Positions 1 through 7,543 of a stretch of DNA of 64,000 nucleotides are shown here, in pieces. A program made the translations under genes and the position numbers. Source of the stretch: Neoroseomonas terrae (lineage in GTDB: Bacteria; Pseudomonadota; Alphaproteobacteria; Acetobacterales; Acetobacteraceae); assembly GCF_018129025.1 (NCBI RefSeq), contig NZ_JAAEDI010000001.1, positions 62,001 through 126,000 of the forward strand. The letters run 5' to 3'. The stretch's first letter is position 1. Each line of letters opens with the position of its first letter. The notes below the pieces were generated by a model that saw only the letters and a list, made by a program, of their open reading frames with translations, searched no databases and had not been told where the DNA came from.

Positions 1-1239
1 CTCGGCACCATGCCCGAGAACGGCGTCGAGATGATCGCGACGGGCCGCATCTCCACCTACGTGGACCGGTCCAAGTACCAGCTTGTCATCGACCGGCTGG
101 AATATGCCGGGGAGGGCGCGCTGCTCGCGCGCATCGAGGCGCTGCGCAAGCGGCTGCTGGAAGAAGGCCTGTTCGACGACGCGCGCAAGAAGCGCATCCC
201 GCGCCTGCCGCAGGTGATCGGTGTCGTGACGTCCGAGAAGGGCGCCGTCATCCAGGACATCCGCACCACCATCGCGCGGCGCTTCCCGCGGCGGATCCTG
301 CTCTGGCCGGTGGTGGTGCAGGGTCAGGGCGCGGCCGAGCAGGTCGCCGCCGCCATCCGCGGCTTCGATGCCATCGCGCCGGGCGGGCGCGTCCCGCGCC
401 CCGACGTGCTGATCGTCGCCCGCGGCGGCGGATCGCTCGAGGACCTGATGGCGTTCAACGAGGAGATCGTCATCCGCGCCGTCGCTGCCTGCTCCATCCC
501 GCTCATCAGCGCGGTGGGGCATGAGACGGATACGACGCTGATCGACTTCGCTTCCGACCGCCGCGCGCCGACACCGACGGCGGCGGCGGAACTCGCGGTG
601 CCCGCGCGGGCCGAGATGGCGGCGGCGCTGGCGCAGACCGGTGCACGGCTGGCGCAGGCCGCGGCCGGGCTGCTGAACGCCGTGCGGCTGCGCCTGCTGC
701 GCGCCGAGCGCCGCCTGCCGGACGTCCCGGCGCGGCTTGCTCAGTCCCGCCAGCGGGTGGACGATATCGGCGAACGCCTGCCGCGCGCGCTGGTGTCGCT
801 GCTGGAACGGCGCCGGCAGTCGCTTGCCACCCTGCGCGTGCCGCATCCGCGGGAAGGAATTCTCGCCCGCCGCGCAGCCGTGCAGGGCCTTGCGCTGCGC
901 CTGTCGGCCGCCTGGGCGCGCCAGCGCGACGCCCGCGCGACGGCCCGTGCCCTGACCCGGCTTTCACCGGCACCCGTGCAGGCACTGATCCGCCAACGGC
1001 GCACGGTGCTCGAAGGGCTGTCCGCACGCCTTGAAAGCGCGTCCTACCAATCCGTCCTCGCACGCGGCTTCGCGCTGGTGCGGGATGCGGAAGGCCATGC
1101 GGTCACGGCGGCGAAGCGCGTGACGGCCGGGCAGGCGCTACGACTGACCTTCGCGGACGGCGAAGTGCGCGCGCAGGCGGAAGGCGGGGCACCGCGGGGC
1201 CGGAAGGGCCAGGCACCGGAACAAGGGTCGTTGCTGTGA
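1..1239 (+). CDS. xseA: Exodeoxyribonuclease VII large subunit, 5' partial
   Basis: Catalytic subunit of exonuclease VII, which with XseB degrades single-stranded DNA to acid-soluble oligonucleotides in the cytoplasm. The frame is open to base 1, so the N-terminal OB-fold (about 80-90 residues in the family) is largely outside the window; the ATG at 10 is internal. Diagnostic segments are the VARGGGSLEDLMAFNEE motif near 415-470, SAVGHETDTTLIDFASD near 507-560 with the RAPTPTAAAE stretch after it, the long helical middle region, and the conserved C-terminal SVLARGFALVRD near 1051-1085. The C-terminus is basic. The stop TGA overlaps a possible GTG start of the next frame at 1236. Identity is secure; only the start is missing. 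Confidence 0.96.
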   Translation, partial: LGTMPENGVEMIATGRISTYVDRSKYQLVIDRLEYAGEGALLARIEALRKRLLEEGLFDDARKKRIPRLPQVIGVVTSEKGAVIQDIRTTIARRFPRRILLWPVVVQGQGAAEQVAAAIRGFDAIAPGGRVPRPDVLIVARGGGSLEDLMAFNEEIVIRAVAACSIPLISAVGHETDTTLIDFASDRRAPTPTAAAELAVPARAEMAAALAQTGARLAQAAAGLLNAVRLRLLRAERRLPDVPARLAQSRQRVDDIGERLPRALVSLLERRRQSLATLRVPHPREGILARRAAVQGLALRLSAAWARQRDARATARALTRLSPAPVQALIRQRRTVLEGLSARLESASYQSVLARGFALVRDAEGHAVTAAKRVTAGQALRLTFADGEVRAQAEGGAPRGRKGQAPEQGSLL

Positions 1240-1314
1240 GTTCGGCACGCGACCGGAGTGGTGCGGAGGGCTCCCCGGAAAGGGGCTTTGTCCTTCTCCG
1301 GACCTCACCCCAGC

Positions 1315-1535
1315 AAAGGCCGAAGGGCCTTTGCAAACCTCAACCTGGTGCCGGGCCCGACGGGACGGTTTCACGGCAGAGCGGCCCTCGCGCGCCCCGT
1401 TTGGGAGAATCCTCGGCGATGAGCACAGGCATGGCCGCTACTCTGCCGTTGCAGCCGCTGCGCCCGACACCAGCTCGAGGTTTCCAAAGGCCTTTCGGCC
1501 TTTGGCGGAGTGGCGTGGAGGGGCAGAGCCCCTCC
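1315..1535. repeat. REPIN-like inverted repeat element in the 5' part of the M23 gene
   Basis: Two inverted copies of one unit. The left unit (1315-1352) is the palindrome AAAGGCCGAAGGGCCTTT followed by GCAAACCTCAACCTGGTGCC. The right unit (1467-1503) is its imperfect reverse complement, ending in AAAGGCCTTTCGGCCTTT. A G/C hairpin, GGAGGGGCAGAGCCCCTCC, follows at 1517-1535. About 115 bp separate the copies. The left unit recurs at 56531-56567 in an intergenic region. Inverted pairs of short palindromic units are the arrangement of REPINs, non-autonomous elements mobilised in trans by RAYT transposases; that link is inference, as no RAYT gene is present here. All three frames' worth of sequence stays open in the reading frame of the peptidase. 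Confidence 0.7.
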
Positions 1536-2345
1536 ACCTGCACCCGTCGCGCCCTGCTCGCCCTCCCCGCACTGCTGCTCGCCCGTCCCGCCGCAGCCGC
1601 CTTCACGCTTTCCGACCGCGGCCTCACCCAGGGCGGCTTCGTCGTCGGCCATGCTCCGCCGGGGTCGCGCGCGGCGCTTGATGGCCGGGCGCTGCGCGTC
1701 ACGGCGGACGGCACCTTCGCCTTTGGCTTCGGGCGCGACCACGGCACGGCGGCGGTGCTCACCGTCATCGGACCGGACAACCGGCGGGAGGAACGCCGCC
1801 TCCCCATCGCGCGGCGACGCTGGCAGGAACAACGGATCAACGGCCTGCCGCCCGCGCAGGTGACCCCCGATGAGGAAACGCTCCAGCGCATCTTGCGGGA
1901 GCGCGAGAAGCTTGCCGCTGCCCGCGCGGTCGACAGCCCGCTGACGGGGTTTTCGCAGGGGTTCATCGCGCCGGCGACCGGGCGCATTTCGGGCGTCTAC
2001 GGCAGCCGGCGCATTCTGAACGGGCAGCCGCGGCAGCCGCATTACGGGCTGGATTTCGCGGTGCCGACAGGCACGCCGCTGAAGGCCGTGGCGGCGGGTC
2101 GGGTCACGCTGGCCGACAGCTTCCATTTTTTCGGCAACCTGGTCGTCATCGACCACGGGCACGGGGTGAACTCGCTCTATGCCCATCTCTCGGCGATCGA
2201 GGTGCGGGAAGGGCAAATGGTCGGCCAGGGCGAGCGCATCGCGCAGTCGGGCGCGACGGGGCGGGTGACCGGGCCGCATCTGCATTTCTCCTTCTCCTGG
2301 TTCCACACCTTCCTGGACCCGCAGCCGGTGGTCCTGCCGGGATGA
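1419..2345 (+). CDS. M23 family metallopeptidase (LytM-type endopeptidase)
   Basis: Predicted zinc peptidoglycan endopeptidase acting in the periplasm. With the ATG at 1419 the protein is 308 aa. A signal peptide-like stretch (RRALLALPALLLARPAAAA) precedes the mature part. The LytM metal motifs are H208-Y-G-L-D211 and H287-L-H289, the family's HxxxD and HxH. The domain fills the C-terminal half. The start is uncertain. The frame is open from a GTG at 1236 overlapping the xseA stop; the ATG at 1419 has GGGAGAA nine bases upstream; a GTG at 1515 with GGAG upstream would place the signal peptide near the terminus. The segment between 1236 and 1515 is mostly translated REPIN-like repeat, so the original start may have been displaced. 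Its stop overlaps the next ATG by four bases. Confidence 0.85.
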   Translation: MSTGMAATLPLQPLRPTPARGFQRPFGLWRSGVEGQSPSTCTRRALLALPALLLARPAAAAFTLSDRGLTQGGFVVGHAPPGSRAALDGRALRVTADGTFAFGFGRDHGTAAVLTVIGPDNRREERRLPIARRRWQEQRINGLPPAQVTPDEETLQRILREREKLAAARAVDSPLTGFSQGFIAPATGRISGVYGSRRILNGQPRQPHYGLDFAVPTGTPLKAVAAGRVTLADSFHFFGNLVVIDHGHGVNSLYAHLSAIEVREGQMVGQGERIAQSGATGRVTGPHLHFSFSWFHTFLDPQPVVLPG

Positions 2346-2950
2346 GTACCTCGCTCGCCTGGGATGAACGCTATGGCGGCGGCGCCTTCCAGTTCGGGGA
2401 GGCGCCGAATCTGTTCCTGCTGGAGCAGGCGCATCGGCTGAGACGCGGCATGCGTGCGCTGTCGGTGGGTGACGGGGAGGGGCGCAACGGCGTCTGGCTC
2501 GCGGAACAGGGGCTGGAGGCGACGGCGCTGGACTGGTCCAGCGTCGGGCTTGCGAAGGCACAGGCACTGGCCAACCGGCGGGGCGCAGGAATCACGACCG
2601 TCGTCGCCGATCTGTCGCGCTGGGACTGGCCGGAGAAGCGCTTCGACCTGATCGCGTGGATCTATGTCCACCTGCCGCCGGAGGACCGCGCGGCCGCCTG
2701 CGCCGGGGTGCTGCGCGCGCTGGCGCCCGGCGGGTTGTTGGTCATGGAATGCTTTACCCCGGCGCAGGAGGGTCGGCGCAGCGGCGGGCCGAAGGACCCG
2801 TCGCTGTTGTGGTCCCGCGCACTGGTGGAACAGCACTTCGCGGGGCTGGAGGTGCTGGCGCTGCTCGAGGGCGCTGTGTGGCTGGACGAAGGCCCGCGCC
2901 ACCAGGGCCTGGCGGAGGTCGTGCGCGCGGTGCTGCGCCGGCCGGGCTAA
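2342..2950 (+). CDS. Class I SAM-dependent methyltransferase
   Basis: A 202-aa single-domain Rossmann-fold methyltransferase. SAM-binding motif I is visible as LSVGDGEGRNG at residues 40-50, an acidic residue (D64) ends strand beta 2 for ribose binding, and motif IV/post-I lies around DLIAWIYVHLP. It resembles the TehB/tellurite-resistance and thiopurine methyltransferase-like group, but the acceptor substrate cannot be read from sequence. It is translationally coupled to the peptidase (ATGA overlap at 2342) and converges on the next gene with a 4-bp overlap of the two stops. Function beyond methyl transfer is not assigned. Confidence 0.85.
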   Translation: MSTSLAWDERYGGGAFQFGEAPNLFLLEQAHRLRRGMRALSVGDGEGRNGVWLAEQGLEATALDWSSVGLAKAQALANRRGAGITTVVADLSRWDWPEKRFDLIAWIYVHLPPEDRAAACAGVLRALAPGGLLVMECFTPAQEGRRSGGPKDPSLLWSRALVEQHFAGLEVLALLEGAVWLDEGPRHQGLAEVVRAVLRRPG

Positions 2951-3291
2951 TCCTTCACCATCACGGCGTTCATCACGGCCGAGACGATCGACACCACGAT
3001 CGCGCCGAACAGCGCGGACCAGAAGCCGGACACGGTGAAGCCCGGCACCAGCCAGCCGACCAGACCCAGCATCGCCGCATTCACCACCAGCAGGAACAGC
3101 CCCAGCGTCAGAATGGTGGCCGGTAGCGAAAGCAGCACCACCAGGGGCCGAAGGATCGCATTGACGATGCCGAGCACGAGGGCGGCAAGGATCAGCGTGG
3201 ATGCATCCGGTGCCGACAGCCCCGGCACGATCGACACGGCGACCCAGAGGGCAACGGCAGCAACCGCCGTCCTGACGAGGAAACCAACCAT
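2947..3291 (-). CDS. Phage holin family IV-like membrane protein (PF04020)
   Basis: A 114-aa integral membrane protein with four hydrophobic segments: about residues 4-24, 32-56, 58-80 and 88-110. Short glycine/proline turns separate them (VPGLSA, RPLVVLLSLPA, VPGFTVSG). The repeated LRPLVVLLSLPATILTLGLF pattern is typical of the family named after mycobacterial holins. Most members are ordinary chromosomal proteins of unknown role, and no lysis genes are nearby, so a lytic function is not implied. The start at 3291 is the last ATG before the first membrane segment; the longer open frame upstream overlaps the divergent transporter and is a shadow. Confidence 0.8.
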   Translation of the reverse strand: MVGFLVRTAVAAVALWVAVSIVPGLSAPDASTLILAALVLGIVNAILRPLVVLLSLPATILTLGLFLLVVNAAMLGLVGWLVPGFTVSGFWSALFGAIVVSIVSAVMNAVMVKD

Positions 3292-3366
3292 TTCGTGCTC
3301 ATCGATCCTGCATGGTAGAGGGCACCGGCGGCGACGCGCCGACCTTTCCAACCTGCCCCGGAACGC

Positions 3367-4209
3367 ATGTCCTCCGCCACCCTCGCCGGCTGTGCCGCCC
3401 TTGTTCTCTGGGCATTCCTCGCCTTGCTCGCGCGCATGGCGGGCGGGCTGCCGCCGCTCGAACTGACCGCGCTTGCCTTCGCCGCCGGCGGGCTGCTGGC
3501 GCTGGCGGTGGTCGCGGCGCGCGGGCGTGTCGCGCTGCTGCGGCAGGGGCCACTCGCCTGGATGCACGGCGTCGGCGGGCTGTTCGGCTATCACGCGCTG
3601 TACTTCGCCGCGCTCGCCCTGGCGCCGGCCGTTGAGGCGAACCTGCTCAACTATCTCTGGCCGCTGCTGATCGTGCTGCTGTCGGGGCCGATCCTCGGGC
3701 TGCGGCTCGGGCCGCGTCGGCTGGCGGGCGTGGCGCTCGGCTTTGCCGGCTGCGTGCTGCTGGTGGGCGCCGGCGCATCCTTTCCGCCCGGCGCCGCCCC
3801 GGGCTTCGCGGCGGCAGTGGGCTGCGCGGTGGTCTGGTCGGTCTACTCGGTCACGTCGAAGCGGATGGCCGCCGTGCCGACCGAGGCGCTGGCCGGCTTC
3901 TGCCTGGCGACCGCGCTGCTGGCCGGTGCGACGCATCTGGCATTCGAGACGACGGTGATGCCGGACGCGCGGCAGTGGCTCGCGGTGCTGCTGCTGGGCG
4001 CAGGGCCGCTCGGCGCGGCCTTCTTCCTGTGGGACGCGGGGATGAAGCGGGGCGATCCGCGGTTGCTCGGCACGCTGGCCTATGCGGTGCCGGTGGCCTC
4101 GACGTTGCTGCTGGTGGTGGCGGGGGAAGGCACGTTGACGTGGCGCGCCGCGCTTGCGGCGATGCTGGTGGCCGGGGGCGGGCTGCTCGCGGCTACAGCC
4201 CGAGGATAG
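3367..4209 (+). CDS. EamA/DMT superfamily transporter
   Basis: A 280-aa drug/metabolite transporter made of two tandem EamA repeats, about ten membrane helices in all. The first repeat spans roughly residues 1-130, including HALYFAALALAPAVEANLLNYLWPLLIVLLS; the second spans 140-278, including PVASTLLLVVAGEGTLTWRAA. The LNYLWPL segment and overall layout resemble the YddG aromatic amino acid exporter subgroup. Such proteins export amino acids or related metabolites across the inner membrane; the substrate here is not determined. It is divergent from the PF04020 gene across 75 bp, and followed by a possible hairpin at about 4217-4240. Confidence 0.85.
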   Translation: MSSATLAGCAALVLWAFLALLARMAGGLPPLELTALAFAAGGLLALAVVAARGRVALLRQGPLAWMHGVGGLFGYHALYFAALALAPAVEANLLNYLWPLLIVLLSGPILGLRLGPRRLAGVALGFAGCVLLVGAGASFPPGAAPGFAAAVGCAVVWSVYSVTSKRMAAVPTEALAGFCLATALLAGATHLAFETTVMPDARQWLAVLLLGAGPLGAAFFLWDAGMKRGDPRLLGTLAYAVPVASTLLLVVAGEGTLTWRAALAAMLVAGGGLLAATARG

Positions 4210-4295
4210 GGGGGTAGGTTTTCGTCTTCGCGAAAAACCATCTAGCCTTGTCCGATCGGGCGCCATGAACGAGCGCCGCACGGGAGAGACGACAG

Positions 4296-5267
4296 ATGAC
4301 ACTATCGCGTCGCGGCTTGATGGCCGCAGGGCTGGCCGTCACCGCGCCGGCGGCCGGCTGGGCGCAGGGCGCCTGGCCAGGCGAACGGCCTATCCAGATC
4401 ATCGTTCCCTTCCCGCCGGGCGGCGGTACCGACATCAACATCCGCGCCATGGTGCCCTTCTTCGAGAAGCACCTGCCCGGCGCGCGCTTCATCATCGTGA
4501 ACCGCCCCGGCGCAGGGGCAGAGATCGGCTACACGGCGATGGCGCAGGCGGCGCCCGACGGATACACCATCGGCGTCGTCATCACCCCCAGCCTGCAGAC
4601 CAACACGATCGAGCGGACGACGCGCTACTCGCTGCGCGACTTCGCCTATCTGGGGTCGGTGGTCGAGGATCCCGGCGGCTTCTTCGTCGCGCCGAACAGC
4701 CCGTGGCGGACGGTGGCGGATCTGGTCCAGGCGGCGAAGGCCGCGCCCGGTGCCATCGCGGTCGGTACCGCCGGCATCGGGTCCGACGATCATCTCCTGA
4801 TGATCGAGTTCGAGAATGCGGCCGGGGTACGACTGAACCACGTGCCCTTTGCCGGGCAGGCACCGGCGGTGACCGCGCTGATCGGCGGGCACATCCAGAT
4901 CGCCTCGATGAACATGGGCGAGAGCGTGGGCATGATGCGCGAGGGGCGGGTGCGCGCGCTCGCCGCGGCCGGCCCGGCGCGCTTCCCGATGACGCCGGAC
5001 GTGCCCACCTTCGCGGAAGCCGGTTATCCCATCGACACCGGCGTCGTGCGCAGCCTCGTCGCGCCAGTCGCGACGCCCGCGCCGATCCTGGAGCGGCTGC
5101 AGGGCATGCTGGCGGCGACGATGCGCGACCCTGCCTGGATCGCGGAGGCGGAGCGCCTGTTCATCCCGCTGAAGTACCGCACGCCCCAGGAGACGTATCA
5201 GGTCGTTTGGAGTGCCGATGAAGCGCTGCGCGCCTTGTGGGCGCGGCGCCCCTGGAAGGATGGCTGA
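4296..5267 (+). CDS. Bug/TctC-family tripartite tricarboxylate transporter substrate-binding protein
   Basis: A 323-aa periplasmic binding protein. The N-terminus (SRRGLMAAGLAVTAPAAGWAQG) is a signal peptide with an RR motif, ending near residue 24. The mature protein starts with the hallmark PIQIIVPFPPGGGTDI (about 32-47), followed by VNRPGAGAEIGY and the PDGYT turn. The family binds carboxylates and related small acids. Many members, like this one, lack adjacent TctA/TctB membrane genes and may act as extracytoplasmic sensors or use a distant transporter. It heads an operon with a cyclase-family hydrolase (3 bp gap) and an SDR, suggesting uptake and conversion of one small metabolite. Confidence 0.9.
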   Translation: MTLSRRGLMAAGLAVTAPAAGWAQGAWPGERPIQIIVPFPPGGGTDINIRAMVPFFEKHLPGARFIIVNRPGAGAEIGYTAMAQAAPDGYTIGVVITPSLQTNTIERTTRYSLRDFAYLGSVVEDPGGFFVAPNSPWRTVADLVQAAKAAPGAIAVGTAGIGSDDHLLMIEFENAAGVRLNHVPFAGQAPAVTALIGGHIQIASMNMGESVGMMREGRVRALAAAGPARFPMTPDVPTFAEAGYPIDTGVVRSLVAPVATPAPILERLQGMLAATMRDPAWIAEAERLFIPLKYRTPQETYQVVWSADEALRALWARRPWKDG

Positions 5268-5270
5268 CAC

Positions 5271-5945
5271 GTGTCACGACTGATCGACCTTTCGACGCCG
5301 GTCCGCACCGGGCATTTCCGCTGGGCGGTGGACCGGCGCTTCGCGAAGACGCATGACACCGGTGGCGGTCAGGCGACCTGGGCCGGCTGGAATGTGCACG
5401 CCTTCACCCATATGGACAGCCCGCGCCATGTGGACCCGCAGGGGTTCACGACCGATGCCATCACGCTCGACATGACGGTCGGGCCGGGGGCGGTGGTGGA
5501 TGTGTCGGACGTGCCGGCGAATACGGCGATCCCAGGCGAGCATCTGGCCGCTGCCGGCGCCCATGTGCGGCCCGGCGATTTCGTGCTGGTCCGGACGCGC
5601 TGGGATGAACGCGCGAGCCTCGATACCGAGGATTTCTGGCGCCAGGCGCCGTGGATGACGGCGGAAGGGTCGATCTGGCTGCGCGAGCGCGGCATCAAGG
5701 CAGTGGGGTTCGACTTCCCGCAGGACCATTGCATCCGCAACTTCCTGACCGGCGAGCCGCGCCCGCCGCTGCCCGAGCATGTGACGCATTTCCACCTGCT
5801 GGCGCGGGGCATCATCATGTTCGAGTACCTGTGCAACATGGGCGCGCTGACGCTGCCGCGGAACCAGGTGATTGGCCTGCCGGTTAAGATCCCGGACAGC
5901 GACGGCGCCCCGGCCCGCGTCATTGCTATCGAGGACGCGGCATGA
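5271..5945 (+). CDS. Cyclase family protein (kynurenine formamidase-like metal hydrolase)
   Basis: A 224-aa member of the PF04199 cyclase fold, Mn/Zn-dependent hydrolases that include KynB. The metal motif HxxxHxDxxxH is at residues 43-53 (H43, H47, D49, H53, in HAFTHMDSPRH). A second conserved block, IKAVGFDFPQDH, follows near 143-154. The start is GTG at 5271, three bases after the TctC stop. It overlaps the SDR by four bases. The immediate context (TctC receptor, SDR) argues for catabolism of a cyclic or amide-bearing acid rather than tryptophan breakdown, because no other kynurenine genes are here. Substrate is unknown. Confidence 0.87.
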   Translation: MSRLIDLSTPVRTGHFRWAVDRRFAKTHDTGGGQATWAGWNVHAFTHMDSPRHVDPQGFTTDAITLDMTVGPGAVVDVSDVPANTAIPGEHLAAAGAHVRPGDFVLVRTRWDERASLDTEDFWRQAPWMTAEGSIWLRERGIKAVGFDFPQDHCIRNFLTGEPRPPLPEHVTHFHLLARGIIMFEYLCNMGALTLPRNQVIGLPVKIPDSDGAPARVIAIEDAA

Positions 5946-6718
5946 GCCTCGCGGGACAGGCGGCGCTGGTAACGGGCGGTGGCTCGGGCATCGGCGAGGG
6001 GATCGCGAAGCGGCTGGGGCGCGACGGTGCGGCGGTGCTGGTCGCGGACATCAATGCCGAGGCCGCCGAACGCGTGGCGGCGGAGATTGCCGCGGCCGGC
6101 GGGACTGCCGTGCCATGCCGCACGGATGTGACGGACGAGGCATCGGTGGATGCCGCGGTGGCCGAAGCGGAGCGCCGGCTGGGACGGCTGCGCATCGCCG
6201 TCTGCAACGCAGGCATCACCGATCGTGTGCCCGTGCTGGAAATGTCGCTCAGCGCCTTCGAGCGTGTACTGCGCGTCAACCTGATCGGCTGCTTCCTGAC
6301 GGCGCGCGCAGCGGGCCGCGCCATGGCGAAGGCGCCAGGGGAGGGTGGGCGGATCGTGACGATCTCGTCCGTGTCCGGCCAGTTCGGGGGCACCGGGCGG
6401 GCGGCCTATGGCGCCAGCAAGGGCGGGATCGAGATGTTGACGCGCGTGCTGGCGGTCGAACTCGCCCCGCACGGTATCCTGGTCAATGGCGTGGCACCCG
6501 GGCCGACGCAGGTGGCGCGCACTGCCCATGGGCCGCGCCAACGGGCGGCTTTCCTCGATCGGATGGCGGTGAAGCGCTACGGGACGCCGGAAGATGTCGG
6601 CGCCGCGGTTGCCTTCCTGTGCAGCGGCGACAACGCCTTCATCGCCGGGCAGATCCTGAATGTGGATGGCGGGTTCGCGTCATCCGGGGTGATGTACGAT
6701 CCAGCGGAAGGGGCGTGA
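5942..6718 (+). CDS. SDR family NAD(P)-dependent oxidoreductase
   Basis: A 258-aa classical short-chain dehydrogenase/reductase. The nucleotide motif TGGGSGIG is at 11-18, and D36 (VADIN) at the end of beta 2 favours NAD(H). The NAG motif is at 89-91, and the catalytic S143, Y156 and K160 lie in ISSVSG and YGASK. The C-terminus has the VDGGFASS closing segment common in FabG-like enzymes. It is the third gene of the TctC-cyclase-SDR operon, coupled by an ATGA overlap, so it probably oxidises or reduces the metabolite handled by the cyclase. The exact alcohol/ketone pair is not predictable. Confidence 0.9.
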   Translation: MSLAGQAALVTGGGSGIGEGIAKRLGRDGAAVLVADINAEAAERVAAEIAAAGGTAVPCRTDVTDEASVDAAVAEAERRLGRLRIAVCNAGITDRVPVLEMSLSAFERVLRVNLIGCFLTARAAGRAMAKAPGEGGRIVTISSVSGQFGGTGRAAYGASKGGIEMLTRVLAVELAPHGILVNGVAPGPTQVARTAHGPRQRAAFLDRMAVKRYGTPEDVGAAVAFLCSGDNAFIAGQILNVDGGFASSGVMYDPAEGA

Positions 6719-6853
6719 GAGTCCGTCGGAAAGGCGTCTGAAGGCGCGTTTCCGTGTCCAGTCCTCGCCCCCCGCCCGGCCACCCGCGTCATGGCCCAGG
6801 ACGGCGGGCTGGTGGCGGACTTTCCAAGCGGCTTCTGAGACGGGCGGTGCTCG

Positions 6854-7543
6854 TCACTGCCGTTCATCGCTGACGATCCGTCCGTCTACCAGATGCACGC
6901 GCCGGGTGGCCCGTTGCGCGAGCTCCGCATCGTGCGTCACTACCAGGATCGCGCGGCCTTCGTCCCGTGCCAGCCGGGCGAAGATGTCGAAGACGGCGGC
7001 GGCGTTCTTCGTGTCGAGATTGCCGGTGGGCTCGTCGGCCAGCACAAGGGCCGGGTCGTTGGCCAGGGCGCGCGCGATGGCGACGCGCTGACGCATGCCG
7101 CCGGAGAGCTGTTCCGGCAGCTTGTCGGCGGCGTCGGCGAGGCCGAGTGCATCGAGCAGCTCCAGCGAGCGCGCCTGTCCCGCGTCGGGCGTCAGGCTGC
7201 CCTTGCGGCGGATCGGGATCAGCACGTTCTCCCGCGCGGTGAACTCCGGCAACAGGAAGTGGAACTGGAAGACGAAGCCGAGCCGCGACAGGCGCAGCGC
7301 GGCGAGGTCGGCCGCCGACAATGCTGCGGTGTCGCGGCCTTCCAGCAGGACGCGTCCCGTGCTCGGTCGGTCGAGCAGGCCGAGAAGGTAGAGCAGCGAG
7401 GACTTGCCGGAGCCCGAAGGCCCGGTGATGGCGACGAACTCGCCGGCTTCGACGCGCAGGCTGATGTCGGTGACGAGGGTGACGCCTTCGGGCAGCGTGC
7501 GCGTCACGGCCTCGGCCGCCAGCAGCGGCTCGGCGGTGCTCAT
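6854..7543 (-). CDS. ABC transporter ATP-binding protein (LolD/MacB type)
   Basis: A 229-aa nucleotide-binding subunit. Walker A is GPSGSGKS at 41-48, Q-loop Q93, signature LSGGM at 146-150, Walker B VLADEP at 167-172 with the LolD/MacB-type TGNLD, and the H-loop in VVTHD. It is the last gene of a minus-strand operon (adaptor, permease, ATPase) with 4-bp overlaps. In this arrangement the ATPase powers a mechanotransmission-type MacB/FtsX-like permease rather than classical transport. The system exports a molecule or extracts a lipid from the inner membrane; the periplasmic adaptor argues for an efflux (MacAB-like) role. Confidence 0.93.
   Translation of the reverse strand: MSTAEPLLAAEAVTRTLPEGVTLVTDISLRVEAGEFVAITGPSGSGKSSLLYLLGLLDRPSTGRVLLEGRDTAALSAADLAALRLSRLGFVFQFHFLLPEFTARENVLIPIRRKGSLTPDAGQARSLELLDALGLADAADKLPEQLSGGMRQRVAIARALANDPALVLADEPTGNLDTKNAAAVFDIFARLARDEGRAILVVTHDAELAQRATRRVHLVDGRIVSDERQ

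Noticed and set aside
2947..3291. A prophage lysis function for the 'holin family' protein
   Set aside because: The family name is historical; the gene is isolated among housekeeping genes with no endolysin or phage genes.
4217..4240. GGTTTTCG...CGAAAAACC hairpin as terminator of the DMT transporter gene
   Set aside because: Stem is imperfect and a T-run is missing; kept only as a note in the gene entry.
2947..4302. 451-aa minus-strand frame including the PF04020 protein
   Set aside because: Only the last 114 codons (from 3291) encode a real protein; the rest is antisense to the DMT transporter.
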